This document shows, in pieces, positions 12,301-23,620 of a DNA stretch of 64,000 nucleotides. The notes below the pieces were generated by a model, which had not been told where the DNA came from, searched no databases, and saw nothing but the letters and a program-made list of their open reading frames with translations. The stretch's first letter is position 1. The number at the start of each line of letters is the position of its first letter. The DNA comes from Episyrphus balteatus (lineage: Eukaryota; Arthropoda; Insecta; Diptera; Syrphidae), in assembly GCF_945859705.1 (NCBI RefSeq), contig NC_079135.1:110758288-110822287 (forward strand). The letters run 5' to 3'. The position numbers were made by a program, and so were the translations under genes.

Positions 12301-12734
12301 ATTTAAGAGAGGTATTGAATATTTTGTAGAAGAAAAAAGAAATAAAACGACAGCTATTTCTGCATAATAAACAAAAAAAAATTTTTAATTACTTGGTATA
12401 ATTTCAAGAAAATTTTATCCATATTCACCGTCTACTCACTCGTATCAATCAGATATTGAAATTTAATTTTTAATAATATCACACCACACCAGAGACTTGA
12501 AAAAAAATTCGTTATAGACTCCTAACATTTTTTTTATTATCTTTCGAATGACGTTTTTAAAACTGTCAAAAAAAAAATTCCCTTACCTATAATCACTACT
12601 CTGTCAAAGGTCTACATCTACATCATGTTTTAGTTTAAAAAAAATCCATTTATAACTTGGTTTTTTTTGAATTTTTTTATAATTTTTTCAATACCATTCA
12701 ACTTTCTACAAGAAAATAGAAAATAGCCACTATT
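9341..12734. other. Non-coding DNA, part of it GC-richer
   Basis: About 10.38-12.15 kb is less AT-rich than its flanks and has CT-rich and CATC-type stretches. This texture is often seen near promoters or UTRs in flies, but I see no exon with consistent reading frame and splice sites. The open frames at 10510-10821 and 11697-12008 have no recognisable domain. The rest is AT-rich and featureless. Confidence 0.45.
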
Positions 12735-12966
12735 TACCCTATTAAATGATGGAGTTTTTAAAAATATTTCATGTTTATTCAACTTTAGGTTAATATCTTT
12801 CAAATAAGTTATAGAAGCTTTTTGTATCTCTAATAGTTTATTTTTAATTAAAATTTTTGCCGCACATCTAAAAATTAAAAGTGGAACGGGAGAAAATGGC
12901 ATCACTTTTTCGTGGTGGCTGCCATGGTTCATCGATTTTTAAGACGTTATCACGTCAAAAACAAAA
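12735..12966 (-). repeat. Dispersed repeat with GACGTGATAACGTC end, copy 1
   Basis: This stretch matches the reverse complement of 22115-22350. Shared landmarks, read on the - strand: GACGTGATAACGTCTT, ATCGATGAACCATGGCAG, CACCACGAAAAAGTGATGCC, then TAGAGATACAAAAAGC, CTTATTTGAAAGATATTAAC and a CCATCATTTAATAGGGTAAA end. The pair is about 9 kb apart and inverted. The GACGTGATAACGTC-like end is itself nearly palindromic. It explains the two overlapping opposite-strand open frames here (12630-12932 and 12881-13180). Confidence 0.75.
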
Positions 12967-15900
12967 CAAAAAAATCCAACTTCAGAATTCTATAAAAATC
13001 AACTGTACCAAATTTGAAGAAAATTCGTACACGCGTTTAGGCTGGGGAAATGTGTACAGATGGACGCACAGACGCACTGACGAAATTGCGAGACCCACTT
13101 GTTCGGAATTCTCCATCATCTTAATTTTGGTTTTGATTTACATCTCATTTTTTTTCGACACGAAACCAATACTTGCCTAATAGAAAAATTAGTTCAAAAT
13201 TTTTAATAGGTTACATCCTATTAGTATTACTCATGGCATTTATAATTGAAAAGACCTCAATGAGTTAAGTACAGTGTTTTCTTGTAAAGATGTGGGGGTG
13301 CGTTAATATATTTATTCGATTTTCAACTTGTCTCAAAAAATTTTACAATTACAATTGAAAATTAAGAATTAAAATAAGTTTAACTTTTATTACTGATGCA
13401 GTTCAAAGTTTTGGAATATAACCAAAACGACCAAAAAAAAAAATTTTAAAGTTTGAGTACTCAGAAATTCAAAGCTAGTTTGTACCAATTTAAGTGCAAT
13501 TCAATTTTGAATTTGATGCTCTAAAAGCCAAAACCGTGAAATTCGATGCTTGAGAAATAATTCACCAAAAATCAGCATAAATATATTTGAAATAATTTTT
13601 ATGTTATTAGAGAGCAAAAACAAAATAACTTGACCCGTATCTGCCAAATTTTTAATTTAACTTTGTTTTTTTTTTTTGGGATTCTTCGTTTTTTTTTTTA
13701 GAAAAATAACAGTTTTTTACATTTCAATAAACTGTTTAAAAAAAAAATTTTAATATTTTTCTCGTGACTAAATAATTGTTGTACGGCATATTGAATATAC
13801 ATATTATAACTGCAATTTTTTTTTTTTAATACACCTCCCAAATCAGGATTTATTGACAAAAAACGGTTTTCTAGACCTTCAAACATTACAGGTACTTCAG
13901 CTCTGTCAATTTCCAAACGATTTTCATGATTGATTAAAACTTGATATTGTTTTAAAAAGGAATACAAATATTTTCAAACAAATATAGTCCAAAAGTATGC
14001 TTAGGTAAAATCCATGTTCAAGTGGAAAAATTGCCAAAAAAAATTTTTTTTTTTAACTCTTGCGTTAATGAAATCTAGGTTTAAATTAAAACTACATTTA
14101 CCTTTTATGTATTGTTGCAAAAGTTGAAAAAACTCAATTTCAATTTTAATTTTGTTTTTTTGAACATACTACTTACAATTGACTTAAACTAAACTTATTT
14201 CTAGTAAGATACTTTGATTGATATAAAATTCATTTCTGAAAATTCAAATTTTAAATTTAATTTTCTCACACAATACTTTTTTTTTATACTTCTAAGACTT
14301 TCCATATAAGCAGGGTGGCGTAGTCGAAAAAAAAAAATCAAAAAATGAACTTTAAAGCTGGCAACCCTATGCCTTGACAGGATATCGCTAGGCAACCTAT
14401 GTGCAAAATGTTTCTCAAAACACTATCTTAAGAAAAATATAACTCTATAAATTTAGTTTCTGATAATTTTGAAACATCTTGAAAAGCTGACTTCTCATAG
14501 CAATACCTTTTGAAATTGAAGACTCTCAGTCGATACATTTTTATTTAGAAGATTATTAACCTATGTATTTTTTTCCGGTGCAGAAAACAACTTTTATTTT
14601 AATTAATTGTTTAAATTTTCAACCATCCTGAACTTTGAAAGCCAACTTTATTATGTAAATAAGTAAAGAAGTGCATTTTGAGTATCTAATGTGCTAAATT
14701 TCACCAAAGCGAACGTTATTATTTATCCATGTTCATTAAAAGCAGAATATTTAAAAGAAAAAACAAAAGTCTATACTTCAACGTCGATACAACTTTTAAC
14801 ACTTTAATGCTAATGAACCACACACCTAATAAAAATCAACCTTTTTGTATACTATAAGTCTTCACATAACAATAGCTTGTCTTATCTCTCAAATATTTCC
14901 CTCCTATATTTGCAATCATTTTCAAAATATCTGCCAACTTTTGTTATTAACACAAAACTTTCAATCCCAAACCCCAAAAAAGGATTACAATTTGGTGCGA
15001 ATAGATATCACTTTAATGCCATCATCAAACAAAGTTTACTCTTCTCTGATTTATACAATATCCATTTAATGACAAAACCAAAAATGATATTCTATAAATT
15101 CATTCTCAATATAATGGCTCTGCTGCTCGTATAACAAAAAAAAAAAAAAAAACCCATTCCTGCCAAATAACCCTCTGGATGGTGCGCCTCTGAACAAAGA
15201 ACTTTCGGTTCCATCAAACAAACAAGCAAACATAATACAAACGAACTTTTATTTCCTGTTTATCTTATCACAATATTGTTAACCCATTCTTTGAACAACA
15301 ACAACAAGAACAGAACAACAAAAAAAAACCTTTCCTATCCCTTTTTCGAAGCCAATAACACTTTGGCAACAACTCATTCCCTCCTTATACACACTCTCTG
15401 GCAAACTCTGCTGTAGGAAGAACCACAAAACATAATCAACCCTGAGGCTATTTTCTCATTTCTACAGTTCAAACAAGTTAGAAATTGTAATGAAAGTTAA
15501 AATTAAATTGTATTTAGATTTGCATAGCAGTTTTGCTTCATGCGAACAGCTTTCGCAGCCCGTTTTCCCTTTCATTTTGGAAACCCATCATCATCACCCT
15601 ATCACAACTTGAAGGCGCTAAAGCTGTTAACGGAATTGTTCAGAAATCGATTTGGTCCTTTTTCGAACTAAAAACCCTTCGATAACCCAAAAAAGCAGGA
15701 AAAGAAATTAAATATATAATTTGTTATCTACTCGCAACTTCAACACCACCTCTTTCCCCCCAATTCACAAACACATAGAAAGACTACCATCAAAACAAGT
15801 TAACCAAGCAATTTTTCCATTCTATCACATAAAATCCAAGGACACGCAACCCACGTTAAAGTACCCTTTTTACAGGGGTTTTGTTTGACCAAAAATAAGA

Positions 15901-16397
15901 TTCACATCTCTGCCACGGAGATGGGCAGAATGATTGGCTAACTTGAATAATAGTCAAGATGCAGAGGGAGAGAACATCAATGATTTTCTCCACCACTTTG
16001 TCATCACTCAAGAACCCTTCCTAACACTCTCCATACAATAGCACATACTTTTCAATGCGTGCAATATACTTCCAAGTGGTTTTAATCAGATTTCTTGTAC
16101 CCTCTATAACCCTTAACCAATTTTCAATTTACCCTCTCGATAAAGTGTAGATACAATACCAAAAGGTTTTTTGCTTTTGCTTCTTCCTCTGATTTTGCTG
16201 CCTCACTCCGTTGAAGTCGAAGATGTTTTTTTTTTGGAGCAAGGGTTAAAAGATAGTGTCATCAGAGCCTTTTTGGGTGTCAAATATTAAGATTCACTCT
16301 TTGAAGAAGAATGATACTGTTATCATTTGCTGAGGTAGGTACAGTGGAGTCGAAAAGTTATCAGACATGTTTGAATCAATTTAGAACAATGGAAGGC
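12967..16397. other. Non-coding DNA
   Basis: AT-rich with long A/T runs to about 14.8 kb. From 15.15 to 16.3 kb it is more mixed, with AAC-type microsatellite fragments. No gene, RNA or clear repeat was identified. Short opposite-strand open frames have no domain. Confidence 0.5.
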
Positions 16398-16846
16398 TAC
16401 ACTGAGGGAAAAAACAACTTAAAATCAACGAAAACCACGTTGATTGAACTATTTTTCGGAATGATTTTGCGTTGAAGAAGAAAATTTTAAAATCAAATTA
16501 GAACATCGTTAGCTTAAAGTGGTTTGCCGTTATAAAAGATTTTTAAATCAAAGTTGTTTCAACTTTGAAAAAAAGCATCAATTTATTAAAAAAATAGAAA
16601 AAATTGGCAGCCACTGGGGATCGAACCTACAACTCTTGGATCTCTAGGCCAATGTTTTACCAACGTGCTATCTCACTGTTGGAAATCAGGGTGATAAAAT
16701 GCAGCAAAAGCTGATGTCCGATAAAAATAAAAAAAAATTCTTACGTTGTTTAAATTTTAATTTAAAGATGTTTCATGCTAGTTTTTTCAACATTAAATCA
16801 ACGTTGAAAATATTACATTTTACGATGCGTTTTTTCCCTCAGTGTA
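16398..16846. mobile_element. 445-bp MITE with CACTGAGGG ends and TA duplication
   Basis: The element runs 16400-16844, flanked by TA on both sides. The terminal inverted repeats are CACTGAGGGAAAAAAC and its exact reverse complement GTTTTTTCCCTCAGTG. Subterminal AATCAACG and CGTTGAT motifs also recur near both ends (AATCAACGAAAACCACGTT on the left, AAATCAACGTTGAAAA on the right). There is no coding capacity. CACTG-type ends recall the CMC (CACTA/Chapaev) group, while TA duplication is usual for Tc1/mariner, so I leave the superfamily open. A tRNA-like sequence lies inside on the - strand. Confidence 0.85.
16608..16684 (-). tRNA. tRNA-like sequence inside the MITE (not a functional tRNA gene)
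   Basis: Read on the - strand there is a good A box (TAGCACGTTGGTAAAAC, about 16657-16673) and an almost canonical B box (GGTTCGATCCC, about 16617-16627), correctly ordered and spaced. Between them TTGG and CCAA can form an anticodon-like stem around CCTAGAGAT. The acceptor arm does not pair (AGTGAGA against TGGCTGC) and the T stem has mismatches, so a working tRNA is unlikely. It resembles the head of a tRNA-derived SINE, or a decayed tRNA captured by the element, and could still act as a pol III promoter. The anticodon cannot be assigned with confidence. Confidence 0.6.
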
Positions 16847-17159
16847 GAAATTACAAAAGTCGTTAAAGATCTTTGTCGAAAGTTTTGACGGACCCGTCAA
16901 TGACTTGTCTTACCCTGGTTACAGTTGTTTTCTATACTCTCAGGAGTCAAGAGACCCAAGTCCAAGAAGTAGAACATGCCTCAAACAGGTGTGACAGCGG
17001 AATAAGGTAACCAAGTTCACAGGTGTTCACAGCTCAAAACAACATCTAATGAAGGCTGACTTGCAAGAATTAACAAAGAAATTTATTTCAATTTCTATAT
17101 CTATATCGAAACTTTTCCGAAGAGTGAAGGATATCTGACGAAATGCGAAGATTGGAGAA

Positions 17160-17895
17160 GGATTTGCTTTTTGTCGGAAGTTGACAAAATAATAGTGTTG
17201 ATTGTCAGAAAAATTTTAAGTTCAAAGTGGAGTCAGGCAAAGCTGCATACTTTCACCAACTTATTTTGTTATAAGCGATGCAGATGTAGGTACTGCGTGC
17301 AGGCTTGAAACGAAGAAATTTGATAGGCTCTGAAATCAATAGTCTAAGATACCCTGATTATGTGATGACTTTATGCTTACTCATTTACTCACGTGAATCT
17401 AGATCAGTAAGGAAAAAAACAAAGATGATCAGGATTAAAAGTAAGAATAAATATTTCTCAACAGCTATTAAAGCAAAACAAAAATCTTGTGAGCATTGTC
17501 TCTACCAAAAGTGAAAACGAAAAAACATTAACAGCCCTTTAATGAAGTAGTCTCAAAATTACAACAACTACTGTCACAAGCTGCAAACCTCCGTAAATAG
17601 ATTATAGATATCTACGAAACGTCTTAGGGAAAACGGGTCAAAAACCCATTGGATCTTTTATAGACTAAGCAATGGGAGTAGATTGGACATTGGACATATA
17701 CTTGGAAAACACAACATTGCAAGCCAAGCAATGCAGTGGAATTCAAACATTAAAGACGGTGGAAAATTAGGACAACCGATAAGCACTTGACGGAGAAAAG
17801 ACAAAGAAGTTCAGCGCAGCTTGGAAAGAGCTGCAGGGAGCTGAAATACGTTCTCGGCTTTGAGGCTCTCATAGACAACATATGCGACCCGTGAT
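17160..17895 (+). pseudogene. Non-LTR retrotransposon (LINE) reverse transcriptase fossil
   Basis: A decayed reverse transcriptase can be followed through several frames. GVRQSCILSP (17229-17258) matches the GVRQGC-LSP motif of LINE reverse transcriptases. After a frameshift, the frame from 17305 has LRYPDYVMTLCLL at the place of the usual LDYADDI-LL catalytic block, so YADD has decayed to YVMT. KKTKMIRIKSKNK (17413-17451) matches the KKTK-M-I--K motif that follows it. LQTSVNRL (from 17581) corresponds to the LQTF-N-CLR block. From 17686, DIGHILGKHNI, AMQWN and, after a stop, RRK resemble the conserved C-terminal -GH-LRK----I---AL-WNP and WRR region. At least two stops and frameshifts are present, and the 5' part is missing or unrecognisable. 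The C-terminal pattern recalls RTE-like LINEs, but clade assignment is tentative. It would copy RNA into DNA at the integration site if intact; here it is dead. Confidence 0.75.
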
Positions 17896-18375
17896 TTTAT
17901 TTTACTTGATTCTTTTTGCACGGCAACATGTTATTTTTCCGGTGCAATTCGTAACTTTATCGGAGTGATCCTAAGTTTCAATGTAGAGACATGGAATTCA
18001 AACGAAACAAGTCGTGCTAAAACCCAGATTGGAAACGTTTATTTTATAGAAGTAATTTTTTTGGAGTGATATTACCGATGCAACTTTCAAAGTGATTTTA
18101 GGACAAATCACCTGATTGGGGAACTGAAACCCAAAAAAACTGAGGTAACTCGTGATTTTTACCTATAAGTGACTCTTGATTTTCTTAGGAAATCGTGAGC
18201 AACCCGTGATTAATCTGGTAGGTACTTTTTTAACGAAGTTATTCGAAATTTGATCCGTGATTTTACTGGAGTAACCGTGACTTTTCCAAAACAATTTACC
18301 GGGGCAACCATTGATTTTAACGGAGGTTTCTGTGAGTTTACTGAAGTAATCCGGACAGTTTTCCCAAACTTCTAG
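17885..18375. repeat. Degenerate minisatellite of about 20-25 bp units
   Basis: Successive variants of a unit like CCGTGATTTTACTGGAGTAA can be seen, for example CCGTGACTTTTCC, ACCATTGATTTTAACGGAGG, GTGAGTTTACTGAAGTAA and CGTAACTTTATCGGAGTGA. Period and sequence vary, so the array is old. It begins where the retrotransposon fossil ends, so it might be a repeat-bearing 3' UTR or tail of that element. The - strand open frame at 18163-18384 is a product of this array. Confidence 0.65.
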
Positions 18376-18967
18376 TGTAAACAAAGATTCATTTTTATGA
18401 TTGATCTGTGTGAGAGAATTAAAATCATATCATAGAACGAAATCGGCCAAATGACATTTAGGAGAAATTCTTTATTTTTGTGTGAACTGTCAATATAAAC
18501 TCACGTTAAAGGTTATACTTGAACTGATCACAGGTAGTGATTGTTATTCATTTATCACAGATCAAAAATCCCAGGTCGTGATTTTTGGCTCACCTCTAGG
18601 AGAAAATTCACTCCCAGCCAAATTCACCGCCTAGCAAAGAAGAAGTAAAGGTAAGGAAAAGAAATTTCACAGCTCCGTTGGTTGGTTGGACGCATGCCCC
18701 AAATCATCAACAAAGTATTGGCAGAACTATGGAATATTCGATATTCTTTCTCGAAAATCAATCTTTAGCCTCCTGAGAATGATTTCTTCCAGAATTCAGT
18801 TCATGTTTTTGAGAAGGGATATAAGCATCAGCAATAGGTATTTGAATTTTGCTGGTTTCACATTTTCAGGAGTGTTAACTATTTGAAGTTCTGGTAGAGA
18901 TTGTGAGATTGTTCCCGACAGATCTTTAAAGAGCTTTTGAATATAAAGTCTTTTGTAATTGATATAA
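18376..18967. other. Non-coding DNA
   Basis: Mixed composition between the minisatellite and the next element. No gene or repeat recognised. The open frame at 18686-18886 has no domain. Confidence 0.45.
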
Positions 18968-20134
18968 TTACACTGGTCTGCAAGGAAATCCTCCTTTAAA
19001 TAAAACTATACTTTTCTGAAGGATTTTTGTATGCTGATTCCGAGTCAGAAAGGACCTAGCACGTCACGTTTTTTAAATATTCCCGTTAGAAAATCTCAAA
19101 AACCCATTTTTTGCTGTTTTCGAAGAAATATTTTGGCATAATGTAATCTTTTTCAATTAAAATTGATACGGTTTATGAAAGAACTTATTTTTTTTTTTTC
19201 AAATTCAATTTCAATCTTCTCAATATCTCTTTTCTTCTCCGAGATATCTTAATTTAAGTAAGTTTAGTATGTTTGGCATATCTTACCATAAAGAAACTGA
19301 TCTCTATAAATTAATATATCTTTCTCCCTAGAACAAAAGTATACTTTTCTAATGGACTTTAGTGATTTTGAATCCGAACTCAAAAAATTTCGGTCAGCTC
19401 TGGTTTTTGAGATATAGTAGTTTTTTTGAGATTTTCTAAAAAAAAAATTGATTTTGTGATACTTTAATGCGAATATCTTAAAATCCTGACGTGATAGAAT
19501 TTTTGTGATTTCCGATTCTAACTCAGCACATCAAAAACTATAAGAAAAGTGTACTATTGTTTCTAAGAGAAACAAATCTGAAGCTTTATAAGGCAGTTTA
19601 TCGAATGGTTTATTACAAATAAGATAATTCTAAATAGAAAAATAGTATATAAAATTACAAAACACGTAAAAATTTTGTTTAATGTATTTTATTTTGGTTT
19701 ACTTTACATATTTGACTTTTTAAATATAATGGGCATTGATATTTTACATTTTTCTTAATTTAGGTGCTTTTGTTCATGTAGAATTTACTAAAAAGTGAAG
19801 GATTTCGAAATGTCTGCTTTTTTTGTCAATCAGTATTTAAAAAAATGAGTAAACATGAATGTAAAAGAATCGATAGGTCATATTATGAAGAATAAGTCTT
19901 CTAAATTTGAGCTCAATGCGACAAATAGTTTTAATTTTATACAAGTTCAAATGAATCTAAAAGGGTGATTTTTTAGAAACTACTCACATTTTTCAAAAAT
20001 CATTTTTACAAAAATGGTACCTGATAGAATTTTTCTGAAACCAGATTTAGATTCAGGAAAGTCTAATCTTTCATAATATCAAAAAATTATTTGAAGGAGA
20101 AAAAAAAAAAGTTAAATTTTGCAGACCAGTGTTA
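18968..20134. mobile_element. 1161-bp element with CACTGGTCTGCAA ends, TTA duplication
   Basis: The left end CACTGGTCTGCAA (18971) and right end TTGCAGACCAGTG (to 20131) are exact 13-bp inverted repeats, and TTA flanks both sides. CACTG ends with a 3-bp duplication fit a non-autonomous member of the CMC/EnSpm-like (CACTA) group, although a coincidental 3-bp match cannot be excluded. The interior holds no transposase. Instead it carries diverged units of the family A repeat (about 19020-19100 inverted, 19440-19560 direct) with landmarks such as CCTGACGTGATAGA and AGTATACTTTTCTAATGGA. Confidence 0.75.
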
Positions 20135-22110
20135 TGAGTGTATTTTTCCTTTTTACTACAACTGTAAGATTCAATTTCATATGACTACCTTGGTATCTCT
20201 ACTCCTTTTTTGGTAAAGGCGCACTCAACTTTCGTTTGTGCTATGCAAACTTACCGCAAGCAATTTTAAGCTCTCCGCCTTTTAAGTGGTTTTTCCCAAA
20301 AGAAAAAAAAAAGAGGCATGAAGACGATTGAATACTCCTCAAGTCACAAGTACAAGGGTCTGTGTATGTTTACTTCAAGTGCACATCGTCGTCGTCCTTA
20401 CACCTCATCTCATCATTTCAACAAGAAGAACATCCACGCCCAATAAAACCCCACAAACCTATAACATATAACCTACCTATAGGCTTCTCTCCTTTCCGTC
20501 ATCAAGGTACAATATTTGCCAGCAAACATCTAACCCGTTTCGAAGACCGATATTCCTTAGATCTCCCTCGGCATCCATAAAGTGCTAGTGTTAACAATTT
20601 TCCTTCAATTTATTTTTGGAATTTTAATGAAATGGCACAAAACGAGGTGTTTATTACTGTTGCCGTCGTCGTCTTCGTTTTCGTGTTGTCGGCGTAGTAT
20701 AGTCAATGTTGAAGCTTGAAGGTGACGTGGTATTTAGTTCAACTCTTCTAAAAAAGATATACTCTCTTTCTCTCTTTCTCTCTTTCTCACACTTCGCTGG
20801 TTAGCTGAAGGAGTTCGGTTAAGGAAGTAGTGGGTCCTCTTGACTGCTCGTCTTCGTGTCGGAGCTTTGAGGACTCTTCACTTCCTCGAAGAAAAGGGTT
20901 ACGGTGTTAAGTGTGTAAAATATTTCTTGAGTTAATGTTTGCATTCGAGGAAAATTGAGAGCTGTTTTTTGAAATTGATACGACGATGTTATTTGTTTTT
21001 TTTTTCTTCTTCATTCGTTTGCTTTCATTTTATTCCTCCTTCGACACGTCAGCTAGGCTACAACACGTTGATGTTTCTTCTTCGTTTAACCTTTGCTTTG
21101 GGTTTTTTTGTTTTTATTTTAGGCCGGAATTTTCGGAAGACGCGCCTGTAGAAAATCATCTTGGTAAATTTATTGAAGTTCATTTTTCGTTTAAAGGTGT
21201 GAAGTTGAATACAGTGTTCCTGGGGGAAAGATGTGGTGATGTGAAGATGAAGAGTGATATAGAGATGCTGAAAGGCTTACAAAAAGTCTTGTTTCATATC
21301 ATAGTCAGTTTTGGAAAGATAAGGGGGCAGTGGGGGAAGTCAGATTCTCAAAATTGGGTTTTCATGGAAGGATAATAGCAAGTTTATGTGTCGTCTTATG
21401 GTTGAAGAGATAAATTGTACAATTTAACAGCGACTTTTGAGATGATACCCCAATATAAATTAATAGACTTCAAAACCAAGTTAAACTTACTGAAAATTGA
21501 TGTTTATTTTGGATGGTTGGGATATATTTAACTGGATGGAGAAGAGAGGATTTCAAAAATAGGTTAATATTAAAGTTTATGATTGTTTAACGGATGGAAA
21601 AGGCAAGTGATTATGAGGTTTGAATAAGATGTTTTATTTGTGTACTTTAATGTTGATCTTTATAGCTTATGAAATTTGTTTTTCAAGCATTTTACTATTT
21701 TCAAATTAAAAACATTGAAAACAAGGTTAATATTCAAGGGAATATAAAAATCCCCTCGCCATGAAAGTTTTATGATGGAATGTTCTCAAATTTATTTCTT
21801 TAACTTTTTAATTCGAACTGAAATTTTCATCGAAAATCAATGGCCGGCAGGCTACATTTTTATAAAATCCCTTCATAGGATATTTCAAAGGCCTCTATTA
21901 CATACATAAACATATGCTTTAAGTAACTCAGAAAATACTTGTGATCAAACGCAATTCTTAATTCGCTGCATACAAAGTTGCTGATTATCCCAATATTTTG
22001 TTTTTTGAAATTGTATACTTATATTCACTGTAGGCAGGGGCGAACGCAGAAAAAAATTCTTAATGATTTATTTATTCTGAATGATGTATCATTCCAATTG
22101 AATTTTCATA
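20135..22110. other. Non-coding DNA with a CT-rich microsatellite
   Basis: About 20.2-21.4 kb is less AT-rich and includes a (TCTCTTTC)n-like tract at about 20762-20790. Texture is compatible with a promoter or UTR, but no exon can be fixed. The overlapping + frames at 20939-21151 and 20986-21375 have no recognised domain. The remaining part is AT-rich and plain. Confidence 0.4.
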
Positions 22111-22112
22111 TG

Positions 22113-22350
22113 TTTTTGACGTGATAACGTCTTATAAATCGATGAACCATGGCAGACACCACAAAAAAGTGACGCCATTTTCTAACGTTTCACTCTCGCA
22201 GTGCGGCAAAAAATTTAAATTCAGAATTTAAAATAAACTATAAGAGATACAAAAATCTTCTATAGCTTATTTGAAAGATAATAACCTAAAGCTTAATCCA
22301 AATGAAGGATTTTTAAAAATTCCGTCATTTAATAGGGTAAACAGGGGTAA
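22113..22350 (+). repeat. Dispersed repeat with GACGTGATAACGTC end, copy 2
   Basis: This is the + strand counterpart of 12735-12966. It begins TTTTTGACGTGATAACGTCT, continues through ATCGATGAACCATGGCAG, AAAAAAGTGACGCCATTTTC and AAGAGATACAAAAATC, and ends near TCCGTCATTTAATAGGGTAA. The two copies differ by scattered substitutions and short indels. A related CGACGTTATCACGT string recurs alone at about 23818-23832. Confidence 0.75.
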
Positions 22351-22879
22351 AACGGAAAGATGAAATTTGGGCTAAAATCTAAACGCGAAGTTGTAGAGAA
22401 TTTTTTTTTTTTTTGCTATAGATAGATGAGATTAATTTAAGAATAACTGCATTCAAGAAAAAATTCTAAAAAATTTTAAAACTAAGCTATAACGTTTTGT
22501 TTGAACGTTGTACACGTGATGGGGCTATGACAAAATGATGATTTTGGGTAAAGGAAATTTTTTTGGACAATTCTAAAGATGCCAGGTGAAAGATGAGGGA
22601 AAAAAAAGTAGGCGCCGGATACGGTTTTTTTTCCAACACTCTGCGTCTCGAAATATGAATTTTTGAAAACACCTTGTTTTTTAGGGGTATTTTTTGGTAA
22701 TTTTTGATTTTTAGCTTTTTTTTCGTTCAAAAAATCTTAAACTTATAGCACATGTAGGTTTTGGCTTTATTCATAAATGTGCAAAAACTTGGATTCGTTT
22801 AGAGAGCTTTGACTGAATTAACAAGTTTTTGAAAAAAAAAAGTTTTTTGACCGTTTTTAACCGATTTTCATCGCTATTA
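22351..22879. other. AT-rich DNA, probably repeat-derived
   Basis: Lies between two dispersed repeats and has the same texture, with long T runs. Two overlapping - strand frames (22482-22730) show no domain. No further structure recognised. Confidence 0.4.
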
Positions 22880-23620
22880 TTTTTAGCTTTTTTTCTTTAA
22901 TAGATACAGGAATAAAGTATATAAAGTAATGATAGACCATGATTACGACTATATGTGTGCGAAGTTTCAATCATTTTCGTAAACACAATTTTGAGATAAC
23001 GGTAAAATAAAATTTTAGAATTCAACAGGTTATAACTTTTGACCAAGAGCTGATAGAAATTTTATTAAACTTTTATGAGTATTCTGATACAATTACCTTT
23101 CATTCGGTATGTCACACATAACGCTAGACTAACTACAAGCTACACAATGTTAAATCAAAAAACTTGCGAAAAACCTCAAAACACCAGTGCCCCCCGAACA
23201 GCCACCAGTGTGGGAAGTACCGTAATCTCAGTCTGGAAATTTGACATGGTTGACTTTAAAAAATTCTAACTTCTCTTGTAGGCAGCTTTGAAATGAGATT
23301 GATAAGTCATATGAAAGGTGAAATAATAAGCTTTCACATGGTATATATTTTTTGTAGGTTGTCAAACAAAAAAATTGATTCCATAGCCTGAGAACATAAA
23401 AATAAATATTTTTTTTGCTTTTTTTAATGAAATTTGATCGAGTTCAATTCTAGCTCTTTTTGTAGATGCTTAATAGACCTGATCGATATATATATTTTGA
23501 GCTGAAGCAATAAGCTTTCAGGTGGTATAAATGATTTTTTCACTTTTTTCAAAAGAAATGATTGTTTTTAATAATTTATTTTAATACTTTTTGCTCATTG
23601 TAAAAATTTAAAAATGGTTT
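22880..23620 (+). repeat. Dispersed repeat family B, copy 1
   Basis: Landmarks in order: TTTTGAGATAACGGTAAAAT, ATTACCTTTCATTCGGTATG, TCACACATAACGCTAGAC, ACAAGCTACACAATGTTAA, CCTCAAAACACCAGTG, GTACCGTAATCTCAG, GACATGGTTGACTTTAAAAA, CTTGTAGGCAGCTTTGAAAT, GTCATATGAAAGGTGAAATA. The same order is found inverted at 26200-27060, split at 42700-45160, and in part at 63570-63880. It is non-coding and probably part of a larger element. Confidence 0.8.

Noticed and set aside
16608..16684. Functional tRNA gene on the - strand
   Set aside because: A and B boxes are good, but acceptor and T stems do not pair properly and the sequence lies inside a MITE.
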